DNA of 64,000 nt. Origin: Diphasiastrum complanatum (lineage: Eukaryota > Streptophyta > Lycopodiopsida > Lycopodiales > Lycopodiaceae). Positions within the stretch are counted from its first letter, which is position 1, and every line of letters begins with the position of its first letter. Under the pieces are notes generated by a model. The model did no database searches. It was not told the DNA's origin and saw nothing but the letters and a program-made list of their open reading frames with translations. The stretch is from NCBI GenBank assembly GCA_029204225.1, contig CM055098.1, forward strand, positions 11,865,552 through 11,929,551, in the 5' to 3' direction. Shown here piece after piece: positions 21,145 to 32,291 of this stretch. Made by a program: the position numbers and the translations under genes.

Positions 21145-22210
21145 TTTAACAAGTAAAAAGGAGAAAGTCCTCCAAATCCAAGGTAGAGCCTCCAAATGTT
21201 CTCCAAGCAACCTGCAAGCTCCAAGATGCTTCTCCAACTCCAAGCTAGGATGCCTCCACCTGCAAGTAAGGATCTGCAAGCCTCCAAAGATCTCTCCTCC
21301 ACCTGTGTCCCTAGTCTTAAAACAAAGGAAGATAACAAGCTGGCCTCAAGTATTCACCACCAACCATAGCTAGATCCAAGCTCCAAGCAAGACCTATCTA
21401 GCACCCCCTTGCTAACCATAAACAGATCACAAGCATATCACAACAAACCATAGTTTACTCAAGATCCAAACCCTACTTATGTCCCATACCATAAGCAAGA
21501 TCTAAACCCTTAGCATACTACACACAAGAATTACTCTACACACTAGTGGCCACACTAGAGCATAAGCAAGGTAAGCAAAAGAGATCTCTCTCCCTCCCAA
21601 TGGGCGCCCTACTCCTCTTATATAGATGGCATTTAGTTCTCTCCAATACACTATGGAGTTCCATGCACATCCAATGAGAAAGAGAGAGGCCTAGAGGAGT
21701 TCAAGAGCCTTCATAGGCTTATGGAAGGTCATCAGACATCTTCCATAGCTTATGGCTCTTTGATTACTATTCTTGTGGAACTTGAAACTCAATGGACCCT
21801 TTAGGAGGGCGCCCTCCTACTAGGACCCATTGCCCAAGTTGTGCTTGTATACTTTGGTCCAAGATCAATAAAGTGATATGGCTCAAGGTTGAGGCCTAAG
21901 GTTTAGAAATATAGTCATCCAATGGCTTTCTAAGACCTTTCTAGGTTCCATACCTCCATCCAAGGCATAGACACCTACCTGTCCTTAACCAAGGACACTA
22001 GTACCTTTATCTAAGGCACATACCCTTATCCTAAGGGTACTCTTATCCAAGGGTCATATGACTCCATACCTCTGACTAAGGTATAGTCACTTGTCTGCCC
22101 TTATCCAAGGGTACATACCCTTAATCCTAAGGGTACCTTGCCATGTAGCCCCCAATACTAAATGGACTAATAGGGGTCCGAAGTACTGCTAGTTACATAG
22201 GTATGTAACA
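21145..22210 (-). repeat. 5' LTR of the 18.5-22.2 kb element, full length (1066 bp)
   Basis: Full-length partner of the deleted LTR at 18504-19141. On the minus strand it begins tgttac and ends gttaaa rather than the usual CA. The boundary is set by the TSD and by the adjoining primer site. Confidence 0.85.
21617..21625 (-). promoter_or_regulatory. LTR TATA box
   Basis: The minus strand reads ctatataag. It lies within the part of the LTR that is missing from the left copy. Confidence 0.55.
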
Positions 22211-22215
22211 ACATG
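22211..22215. repeat. Target-site duplication ACATG (right)
   Basis: Matches 18499-18503. Confidence 0.75.
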
Positions 22216-24082
22216 TTAAGAGTTCCATCATATACAGTGTCTTTTCTTATTTATGCAGATTTCTTTCATTGAGTTTTTTCTGGTTAAACTTGTTATTGCT
22301 TAATTGGATCAATGAATGATGTTAAGGAACTATCACATCTCTAAATGGAGAAGTTCAGATAATTGTTCGTTTTGTGATTTATTGTCAGTTTACATAGACG
22401 ACCCTCTAAAAAATTGAATTGCATAAGTTGCTGTAATATCCATGTGGCACTAAACCTTTAGGTTGCTAAGAACCTTGTCAAAAATCTAACTGAATTCGAT
22501 TCTGCACTCAAGGTTGCCTATTGAAATTTTTTCTTGATAGCCAACATTAATATGATAAAAAGACGATCATACCTCTTGCTTCCTCATGGATATATAGTGA
22601 AGTCTCATAATTTTTGTCATTATATCCTGCAGATTAACATAATCCACAGCTGCAGCACAAAGGTGATCCTAAATCTCTGCCTGCTACTACTCCACTAAGT
22701 ATTTCATTCAACCCTTGAAATCCCAAGCTAGTAGTTGGATCTAGAGTATATTGCCTTGTAGATCCATTATTTATCCATGGTGTTTCCAACATGGTGTTCT
22801 TTTCTTACTTAATTTTAGGTTGATCGTTATGTTCTAGATGGGGGAATGCAGTCTAGGTGCAATTTGTAATTGGCAATTTCAAATGAGCGATTTTACTAGA
22901 ATCTTTTGTTGGTTTGTTCAAATGATAGAAATTTTGGAAATTTAGATTATCTCAAAGGTTGAACATGAGCGTTTCTTATATATACTAATATGGAAAGGAT
23001 TGAGTTTGAATCTTCGGATACAATTCACATGATGTATGTCATTTTATGATTGATTTGTTTAGGTTCTATGTTGCTAGTAGATGAAGCATTTAGATTCTGA
23101 TGCTTTTCTGCTATAGACATTTTCTAAAGACAATAGTATTGGTATGTTGTCCGCAAGCTTTGATATCACCCCCCTGTGACTTCCAATCATGCTCATGGTA
23201 TGCTCTGTAAGAGGTGGTCCATAGCATTTTAAATTAGATAATAAGTTGTTCAGATTGTTGTGTTCCATACATCGGGGTGCTTTTAACCAGTCAGATTGTT
23301 TTTTCCAAGTTGTTATTAGTTTAAGGTTTAGGTAGAGGTGAGAAATTTCATAGCTAGATGGCTTAGCAATTGTCATGTCCTCATTCATAGTCGCCAGCTT
23401 CACTTGTTTTGTCTTTTCTGTTCAAATGTTCCATTTGAGAAACACAATTATGCTTAGCCAAAGAGTTTTCGGCTGCCGAGTAGTTGCCAAAGGCAGTTGA
23501 TGCAAGTGTCGTAGGTGCAAAAGATGCGACATCATACCTTGATGGTCCTCAAAAGCCTTCTATGTAGCATGAAATGACCTTGATAGTCCAAAGATTTGAA
23601 TGTAAATAGGAAAGCTCTAAAAATCTACTATATCTTGTCTATTGAAGACCATGAGATCGATCTCGGTGCTATGTGAACCACTCATAATGAATTGTGGCCT
23701 CTTTGATAGCCACTGTGTGAACCACTCATACTTAGATGTAGCCTCTCCAATATCTAGCCCTAAAAAGTGTCAACAATGAAAGCAAGGGTGAGCCTCATAT
23801 CTCATGGCAATGTCCTCCACCAGTGGTTGCTCTACCATCCAAATAAAAGCTACTAGTTGAATCTTGTGGACTTGGACATTGCATTTTGGATATATCAAAA
23901 AGCATGTCTCTAGCTTGGCAATTCAATCTTTAAAATCATTCCTATTGAGCTAGAATATATAGTAAGTTGCACCTTATCCTTGAGTCTCAGACAAGAGTAA
24001 GCATGGTTTGATAAATTGGCTAGCCTAAATATTCAGATTGGTTAGTCTAATAAAATTTTAAAATTTGATAGGGTTCATACAA
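22216..24082. other. No recognisable gene
   Basis: Pre-insertion host sequence continues here from 18498. A minus-strand frame of 109 codons (23074-23403) begins with KLATMNEDMTIAK, faintly like a copia gag segment, but nothing after it supports that. No RNA gene or repeat was found. Confidence 0.35.
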
Positions 24083-25700
24083 CATGGAGGCAAAGGAGCA
24101 GTTCATTCCAGAGATTTACACATGCCATTACTTGGCAAACTTGATGCCACATTCAGATTCTAATGATAGTGAGGGCTTTCTTGCATAAGAACCAAGAGTC
24201 TCATTGGAGGAAACAATCAATTATCCAAGAGAGGATGAGGGTAGTCCAAACAGAGTGGATGCCATGTCGAGTTTGCTTGGTGTGGGATTTAAAGAGCACA
24301 CATCTCCTTCTTTCTTTACTTTTACCACCAAGACACACCATCTAATGTACACAAGTATCATTACATCCACTTTTCCAACAAGCATTAAGATTTTGGATGT
24401 TGAGCCCAACTTTATAGCTCCTGCTCGAAGTAAGCGAAATAAGTATAATCCAGAGTATGATCTTAAAGAAAATTTGAAGGATATGCAAGCAAGAATAATT
24501 GTTCAAACCAATTATCCTGGGAGAAAGGGGCTCAGTTTTAAGAGTGATATGTCTAAACTAATTCCATATGTAGAACAGTGGGAAACAATATTTTATAACT
24601 GTCATGTCAATGTGGTAGATGGAAAACACAAGGGTTTGGGCCACACGATGGATGCGATAAAATCCATTTAAGTTGCCGGTATTGAAAAATATGGAATTGC
24701 AGATCATTTGTAAAGGCTAGCTTTGATGCTTGTTTGGTTTGTGACAAAGTGAAACAAAAATCTACGCACAAGTCAGATGTTGTAAAATCGAACCCCTTCA
24801 CACATGAGTACGTGGTGCAGCTAGAGGATCTCCAACAAAAGACTGTGAGGAGATAATTGTGGAGCATCTTCAATGCAATGTGACAAGAACACAACTAGGA
24901 CAAGGCAAAAAACGAATGTCCATTGCAAGATGCACTAATAATTTGAAGCAATTTCAAGGTCTTGATTCCATCTCAAAAAAACCTCTTACCTCCACAAGAA
25001 TTAGGCGAATTATATCCAAAAAACGAACACGAGTTCGATATACAAAAGATTTCAAGGTTGCATGTCAACATTGCTGAGTGCACAACCTTTTTATTGGAGA
25101 CATGGGTAGCACCACATGCAAAAAATGTAGTGAAACCATATGGAAAGGAGCAATAGGGCATGCATCATTGAAAATAACAAGGAAACTTTTCAAACAAATA
25201 TCTCGAGAGTCCATGGAGGTGATCTTGCTAAAGGGGACATGGAGGAAAACACCAACCCAACACATGTGGTGGAAATTCTTGATCTTAACAAGGAAGTAGT
25301 TACAATAATCCGCGATTTGAGTGAGGGAATAGTCATATCGCAACTTCAAGATGATCTAGAGTCCCAATTAGAGTATTGTGACACAGATGATTACATTTTT
25401 AGAAAAGAAAGGCCTTGGGAACAAATTTGAATTCTCCATACCTGGTACTCCCTACAAATTTGATTTCTATGAACGTTGTTGCGCAACACTAAAATGTAAG
25501 ACAACTCACATCTCAAATAACATAGTTGAGACTGGATTGAGTTACTGGCGATGGAAAATTTTGGAGAGTCGAAGTGACACAGTATGTGTGATGTCCAATT
25601 TCTTTTCCACGTAGGTTGAAGAAAGGAATTATGCAAGAGCCAAAAGATGTGTTAAGTCTAAAATCTTCAACAAAAAGGATTATAATCCTTCCATATTGTT
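24083..25700 (+). pseudogene. Decayed protein-coding region, family unknown
   Basis: From ATG 24083 one frame reads about 195 codons to 24671 with a single stop (TAA near 24184). It includes EQFIPEIYTCHYLANLMP, ARSKRNKYNPEYDLKENL, IVQTNYPGRKGLSF and NCHVNVVDGKHKGLG. Further pieces follow in shifting frames: CLVCDKVKQKSTHKSD (a Cys-x2-Cys pair, about 24730-24780), VACQHC, then VVTIIRDLSEGIVISQLQDD and FEFSIPGTPYKFDFYERCC up to about 25700. The composition is coding-like and the region is over 1.5 kb, so a real gene or transposon protein decayed here. I cannot name it. No LTR or terminal inverted repeat was found. Confidence 0.4.
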
Positions 25701-26568
25701 CAAGGTAAGCAATGTATGACTGTGGTGTATTGTGTTATAAATTAGAGTTATGATATTTTCACTTTAGGATGTGGTTCATGCACGTTGTATGTCACTTACA
25801 GTGAGCATTGGAGCTTGGGAATTCTACATGCATGCACTAGTAATAATGAAGGGCTTCACAAATGGGTCTGCTTGAGACTCAACTCATTGGCAATGACCCA
25901 TCAACATTTTGACATTGATTTGACTATCACACAATTTGAATAATCCTTGCCTAATCCAAGCTTGAATGTTTCAGGATAGTGAATGACATGGTTAGGTTGT
26001 TTGCAATGGAGGAGACACCCAATCTAGATGTTTAGATCATAGACGTTCAGGTATGATCTAACAGGGCCACTAGTTTTGAGTGAATAAGTTGGCATGAAGC
26101 TCTTTTGCCAAAAAATGTTTCTTTGTGACAATGTGGATTTTCAATCATGTACTTTCTCTCTTTTACGGTCTATTTGTATTTTTAGTTTGTGTGTTTGATG
26201 TTGTCAATCCATGTGCTCATATTAATAATTGCATTTGCCTATTGTGATGATGTAGTCCCCTCAACAAAATGATTTCTTCAGCTGCGGATGGCATACAATA
26301 TGCAATGGAAAAATTGTTCTTGGAGTGGTTGTCTAGTACAACAAGCCAGTTTGACATGTCTACGGTACAAATCTGAAATCCTAAAGTTGTACCTACATAA
26401 GTTTTCTCACACTCCAAGCATGTAACAATGTATTTTCTTGGGACAGTATGTATGCCCGGACTATTGAAGCGATAGCATATACGGGTTCCGACGAGAGATG
26501 ATTGGAATATTTTTGAGAAACTCAAGGAAAATCAACTAGGATTCCTACTCAAGGTACTCGAGAATCTT

Positions 26569-26572
<4 letters not shown>

Positions 26573-26649
<77 letters not shown>
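26573..26649. repeat. (GA)38 microsatellite
   Basis: Uninterrupted GA run of about 77 bp. Confidence 0.95.
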
Positions 26650-26651
<2 letters not shown>

Positions 26652-26861
26652 TGTGTAATGTTCTAAGAACTTGTATCTCCTACAATTACATTCAGAAGCA
26701 AGATCTTACATTATAGCTTGTTTGGCCAATATAGTTCAATCATTTATCTTTGATGGAAAACTCTCTTGTATTTTGTTCATTGGTGCTTGCGTTGAAGGCT
26801 TGTATAGTCCTACTAGGTTTACAATCAATGCCTCATGTCTTACTAACACTCCTAGGTTTTC

Positions 26862-26884
26862 GTGTGTGTGTGTGTGTGTGTGTG

Positions 26885-26973
<89 letters not shown>
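26862..26973. repeat. Compound (GT)n(GA)n microsatellite
   Basis: About 23 bp of GT, a short 'gacac' junction, then about 85 bp of pure GA. Confidence 0.95.
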
Positions 26974-26976
<3 letters not shown>

Positions 26977-27993
26977 GCCTTTCTAATTGACGTTTGTGTG
27001 TATTAGGATTTGTAGAGTAGCTCACATGAGATCATTTATTGCATGCCCTCCATATGTTATCTGTATGCATATTAGGGTTTCATCTCTTTGTCTCCACAAC
27101 AATGTCTGTGTATTTGGGTTTCATGACTTGTTTATCCATTGATGCGTATGCATACAATGGTCGAAGGACATTCAAAGTAAGTGTAGACAGTTATTTGACA
27201 ATACTTGTTTCAATGCTAATGAAGGTTTTGTTCAAGCTTGTTTATCCTCAACTCCCAAATCTACATGAGATTAAGTTCATCGTGATATGCTCTTTTTCTT
27301 ATGGTCACTCAATATGTATTCTCTTAATCATTTTGCAAGTGGGTATTGCTCAGTATTGATCAATCATTTATCCTTGTTCAAGGATTGTTTTATATTTGTT
27401 CATTGTTGCTTGTGAGGTAGGCATATGTAGATTCATGTGGCATATGAGCCTTTTTGGTTCTATCAAGAAATGTGTTTATCGTCCATTGTTGGCAAATAAT
27501 GATGGTCCTAATCGGCTCATACCCTATTCTTGAATTTTGAATATAGAGTCATTATTCTCCATGGTTTCCAAGCAAGGAGAAGTGATTGGGAGTCTATTGC
27601 AAAACCAAATTATCAAATATGATCATTGCTAGAGAGTACAAAACTTTTAAAAGCTCTAATGAGAAATTTCATGAAGATTCAATATAGACTACCATATTTG
27701 CAAGGGACCCGCTATTTATTGTGTGAATGATCAATTACATTTGTGATCCATTGATTCTTATAACTCATGTACCAAATGGATATGCAATCAACTTTATTTC
27801 GCACATTTTTTCAAAATTGTCTGGGATGCATGATTGGAAAAATGATCGGAGAATGATGGTGTCTCACGTGAACGGAGAAAATTTGGTGATCATTCTTTTT
27901 GGAAAACCACCTGATATGATTTTGGTATTGAATCCTTTTTTTTCCCTCAACTAATTTAACTTCCGTTGGATAATTCTACTTTTGCTTAGGCAA

Positions 27994-27998
27994 CTCTC
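27994..27998. repeat. Target-site duplication CTCTC (left)
   Basis: Matches 35658-35662 at the other end of the 28.0-35.7 kb element. Confidence 0.75.
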
Positions 27999-28709
27999 TA
28001 TTAGCTCTTCAGCATCCATACCGGCTATGGCTCCAACTACATGACTATGGCAGTCTCCCAACTAGTCTACACTATGGCTTCTCCAACTAGCTTGGATATG
28101 GATGCAAAAAAAGACAGTCAGGAGCATGGTGGTGAGTATTTTGATGGGTAAGATCCACTCTTCTCTCTTTTCTCTCCTTAACAACTACAAATGATGGCTT
28201 AACCTAAATGATAAGACCCTAATCTAAATCTCATCCTCTAAGGCTTTCCCTACTAGAGAATGGAGGGCCTAGATTAACTTAACTTGTTGCCAGATGAATA
28301 ATATACAATACAATGTGAAGTAACACAGTACATGAAACCACACAAGGGAGAACACTCAGAGATAAAGATAGGCATGTATTGCAAATGAGGTTCTTCTCGA
28401 AAATGGACTCTTCCACTCCTATATATACTTGGAGTGGTGGTCACTTACAGAAATGCATTGTGGGACAAGTAAGCCACATAGACTAACTTAACTTTGAATC
28501 ACACTGGTGCCATGGGACTAACTTTTACATAACTTTCAAATTACATATCTATGTGCAGTGCCCATGGCAATTTAACCTTAGAACTAAATAACTTAGGCCA
28601 ATACGGATACCGTAAAAGCCTAAACTTGCTTGGCAAGCTCTATATTTAAATCCTATCCTGCTTGTATTTTTTAAGATGTTTCGCAGTATGGCTAGAATAT
28701 CAGCCTACA
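27999..28709 (-). repeat. 3' LTR of the gag-only element (711 bp)
   Basis: Aligned with 34929-35657. The minus strand begins TGTAGGCTGATATT. Its far end is ..TA where the other copy has the canonical CA, a single change. A TATA-like tatatata lies at 28420-28427 inside a small hairpin (cactcc and ggagtg arms). Confidence 0.85.
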
Positions 28710-31269
28710 TTATCCCCTCCGATAAGAACTTGGCAGTCCCACACCAAGTGCAATGTTAAGACCCTGCTCCTTATGGTGCTGGAGGAGTCAAAGTCGGTGC
28801 AGCTTGTAGATGTGAAACTTTTTGTAAAGTGCTGCTCCATAGGAAATCAAGCTTTGAAGAAGTACGAGCATCTCCAGAAGATTTGGATTGAATCAGGTTG
28901 GAGTTGGCTCGTTGATGACTTCCTTCCAATTGCTCACACAAATGATTCAACGGATGATGTACACAAGCTTAGTATTTCTTGAGACATGATGTGAATGCCA
29001 CACAAGGAGTTACTGAACGGTAGTGAGATGAAGATGGAGTGGGTGTGAAGGGGGGTGTTGTAATCTCGGAAGTAGTGAAGGTGGATAGGTGGAAGGGGCT
29101 GGATGGATCAAAATTCCTTTGCTCATTACTGTCTTTTGAAAGCACTTTTGTCAGTTTTCCATTTGATGTTTCTTGTAGCTGTTTGAATTTTTTTTTTTTG
29201 ACTTAAGACATGGCTCATAATCGTTGTTGGAATCCTCTAACATCCTTGAGTTTGTTGCTTCAAACACCAAACTATATCAATGGTATGTTGTAGATGGCGT
29301 AGATTTGTCTGCTTCACGAACACAAAAGTACTATAGTTGATAAACTATTGTCTCCGAAAATACTTTGTTGACAGAGATCTCCTCTTTTGACGTTGTTGTG
29401 CCACTGCAACTTCTTTGAGCTCTTTGCACAATTTGAGAGCTCTTTGAATTGTAGCAATTGTATCTAGAGACTTGTATGACATTTTTTTTTTCATACACAT
29501 AGTCATGTGCTTTGGAGTTATCAAGAAGCTGATCTCTTTTGCGACGACATGACTGGCATTTTATTGGTGAGAGCCTCTATCTTTCTTGCTTTATTCCCTT
29601 GGAGCTTTTAAATAGCATCAGTGGTTTGCTGCAGATGTCGTCGAGTTGTTCGCTTTACAAAGTGTTTCAATTCATAACCCAGAGCAAGTTCAGATCGATC
29701 CATCAGGTGGAATTGAGGTCTTGAAACAAGGATGGGAGAAGTGAAATGAAGTTTCAAGATTGACCATATGGTGGAATATGAGGGAATGAATGGATGGAAA
29801 AAAGGAAAGAGATAAGTATTGTGTGGTTTTCCATATCTCTCCATAATATAACCAATGCTCTTTGTACAATTCTCCACGAAATCATCATTGCTCGCCTTTG
29901 AAAATAGCTTTGTCATTGAGGTTGTGCGCTCATAACTTCAATCTCTGATTGACTTGAGAGTCCTTCAGTTTATGTAGGCCTACGAGATTGCACTCAGTGA
30001 TGACTTGTGCTTATTGCGACCTCCGCAGATGATCGAATGGATGATGTACATAAGCGGTAGTATGGTCTTGAGACACGATTATCACTGCTCAATGTACATT
30101 TTGCCAATGAAGCATTGGTGTTGGCATTGGTAGGAACACTTGTCGTCTGCGTTGGTTTGCACATAGATTTTGCCTTTGATGTGACTTGAGAGCCCTTCAC
30201 TGGTACAAGCTGCCACTTTATTGATGATTTGATGGCCATGGTGAGGCAGTTGGAAAAGTGTGGATATTGTAGCGCTTACGTAAAACCAACTGCTTATTGC
30301 AAATGGCGGTGTTGGTGTTGTCGCGGATATTCCATCTTGTTGGGAAGATGGATCTTTTGCTAGATCATGGTTGTAGTATGATAAGATGCTCATTTTATTG
30401 CCAAACTAAGCATTTGTTGTTGAAGTCCTTGACTGCTCTTTTTGTTCATATTGAAAGTTGTTGAAATCATTGATAAAGATGTAGAGATATATCCCAATGA
30501 AAATTCATGTGATACTGCAACTGTAGAGGTAGAATAAAATTGCTGATGAAATATCACCTATAGTGTTGCTGCAAAAGAAAACACACCAAAGCATACGACA
30601 ATAGAACAAACAAACAGGTAGCAACAAGCGACATAGTTACAAGACAAAACTTGAAATAAGAAAAAAAATGAAAAATTGTAGCAGATAACTCTATAGAAGA
30701 ATTTGCATGACACTCTTAGAGCAAACTCTTGCAATCCAGTATCGAACTTGGCACAAGGCCATAGCTACATTGTTACAAAAGAAAAACAAGTCATAACGTA
30801 TAACATTCACGTAGCATTCACTAAGACAATTATGTCTTAGAGATTACTTTCACTCAGATAAAGCATACGAGTTATCATTTAGACACAAAACTCATGATTC
30901 ATCAGGCGATAGCTCAAAACTTGGCTCTAGGGTATGATATCAATTTCTTGAACATAGAGACGTAATGAAGACACAAATATGAGGTGGTACATTCTCGGTC
31001 TTATCTATGAATAATGTTTGAGATAGACCTTACGTGGTTGCTAGATAGGATGAAACTCTATTTGGATCAGAAGCAACTATGTATCCGTGGATGACAAAAG
31101 AATCAGTAAGACTAGACGAGCCTAGACACATCTAATACTACTAATTTTGGCAAGGTGCAAATGGATCAACTTGATGAGCAGGCACACTGGTATCTTCTAT
31201 ACAATACATCACTAGGTCTATGGATCAACTTGTGTGATAGATGATGTAGCAATATGTTGACTCTCTACA
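28710..31269 (-). other. Non-coding interior of the gag-only element
   Basis: Where pol would normally be, I find only short frames without domains. Some words recur, for example a stretch near 29270-29330 resembles one near 29615-29680. The sequence may be captured host DNA or a fully decayed pol. No RT motif such as YxDD in context was found on either strand. Confidence 0.4.
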
Positions 31270-32291
31270 AAAAGACTGTTGTATTGGATGGGGAGCGATC
31301 GGCCTTGGATAAGAAGACTCTGGTTTAGAATGTACAAGTGGTGTAGGATGGTTCATAGAACCAGAGGATCAAGGTTGATGAAAAACTGGGCCTATTGGCC
31401 TTGGTTGGTATTGTCCTGGCCTCTATGCATTGGCAGTGTAGTTCGGTGCATAATTCATAGGTCTAGGTGGTCTGTACGGATGGTACAGCGGTCTTGGTGC
31501 CTATTGATAGTACATTCTTGCATGTGGGCATGTGTTGGCAGCATAGCGTTGAGCACACACAGGGCACCATATATTTCCATGGACAGGGAAGGTCTTTTCG
31601 GCCACATCCTTTAGCATTTTGGAACTCTGAGGTCAACTTCTCCATTTGTGCCAACCTTCTAGATGCTGAAGGATATCGATTGTGCTAGTTGAGGCAAATT
31701 CTTCAATACGTGAAGTCTCATGTTTAGCTAGCCCCTTACCCTTTTTTTCGCGATAATCGTAATCCTCGTCAGACCCTTCATCTTCTTCTCGGATGGCATC
31801 ATCCATCACATCCTTTAGCATCGTGTAAGAGTCGACGGGTTTCAATTCTCTCCTGATGGCCTTGGGTAATCTGACTAGGAATAATTTAATGGCCATTTTC
31901 TCAGTGATTTTATCATCGACACAGTCTACTTTAAGACGCTTGAAATGCTCGATGTAGGTGCGTACTGATTCTTTGCTTCGCATCTTGATCTGAGTCAATT
32001 GGATTGAAGGGCTTTGGGTGAGCTTGGAAACCTTTTGATGAGTGCTGCAGTGATGGTCTCCCAAGACGTGTTGTTCGGGCCTTTAAGGTTTAAAAACCAT
32101 TCCTTGGCTTCGCCTTGAAGAATCATAGAGAACAGCCTCACCTTTTCGGTTTCAGAGCTATCACCATTAAACTTACAAGTGTTGTCGAAATTCTGGAGGA
32201 ATCTTACTAGGTGTAATTCCCCGTCGTACTTTGGCACATCTATCCGGGTTATTCTCTTCTCTACCCGCGGTGGATTCCAGGGGCCTTGCAT
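31270..32291 (-). pseudogene. Retrotransposon gag (gypsy type), frameshifted
   Basis: Leftward from ATG 32291: IDVPKYDGELHLVRFLQNF, EKVRLFSMILQGEAKEWFLN, TSWETITAALIKRF. A frame change near 32035 follows, then KMRSKESVRTYIEHFKRL, LFLVRLPKAIRRELK and an acidic stretch. The last part (about 31590-31270) has CPVCAQRYAANTC with PHARMYY, then a Pro/Tyr-rich tail with stops. The order matches the plant gypsy gag domain ('F.Gd.d...fl..f...', 'W...w..l...F...f') and a Cys-rich knuckle-like end. Gag forms the virus-like particle that packages the RNA. It is the only gene in the element. Confidence 0.75.

Larger units (their letters stand above)
18504..22210 (-). mobile_element. Deleted Ty3/gypsy chromovirus-like element with both LTRs and TSD ACATG
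   Basis: The two LTRs (18504-19141 and 21145-22210) flank a 2.0-kb interior. The 5-bp ACATG is repeated just outside, at 18499-18503 and 22211-22215. A tRNA-iMet-type primer site lies beside the right LTR on the minus strand, and a purine tract (gggggaaggaa) beside the left one, so transcription ran leftward. The interior keeps only integrase with a chromodomain-like tail and an unidentified N-terminal frame. Most of gag, protease, RT and RNase H are gone. The left LTR lacks 428 bp present in the right one. Confidence 0.85.
25701..27998. other. Noncoding with two long microsatellites
   Basis: No gene seen. Contains (GA)n at 26573-26649 and a compound (GT)n(GA)n at 26862-26973. The open frames across them are Arg/Glu artefacts. 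The right end, CTCTC at 27994-27998, is the target site of the next element. Confidence 0.4.

Noticed and set aside
23074-23403. Copia gag fragment on the minus strand (KLATMNEDMTIAK)
   Set aside because: Only about 13 residues resemble gag and the following 90 do not fit in any frame.
26671-27006. Arg/Glu-repeat proteins
   Set aside because: They are translations of (GA)n microsatellites; the same applies at 10754-11134, 37354-37646 and 39644-39925.
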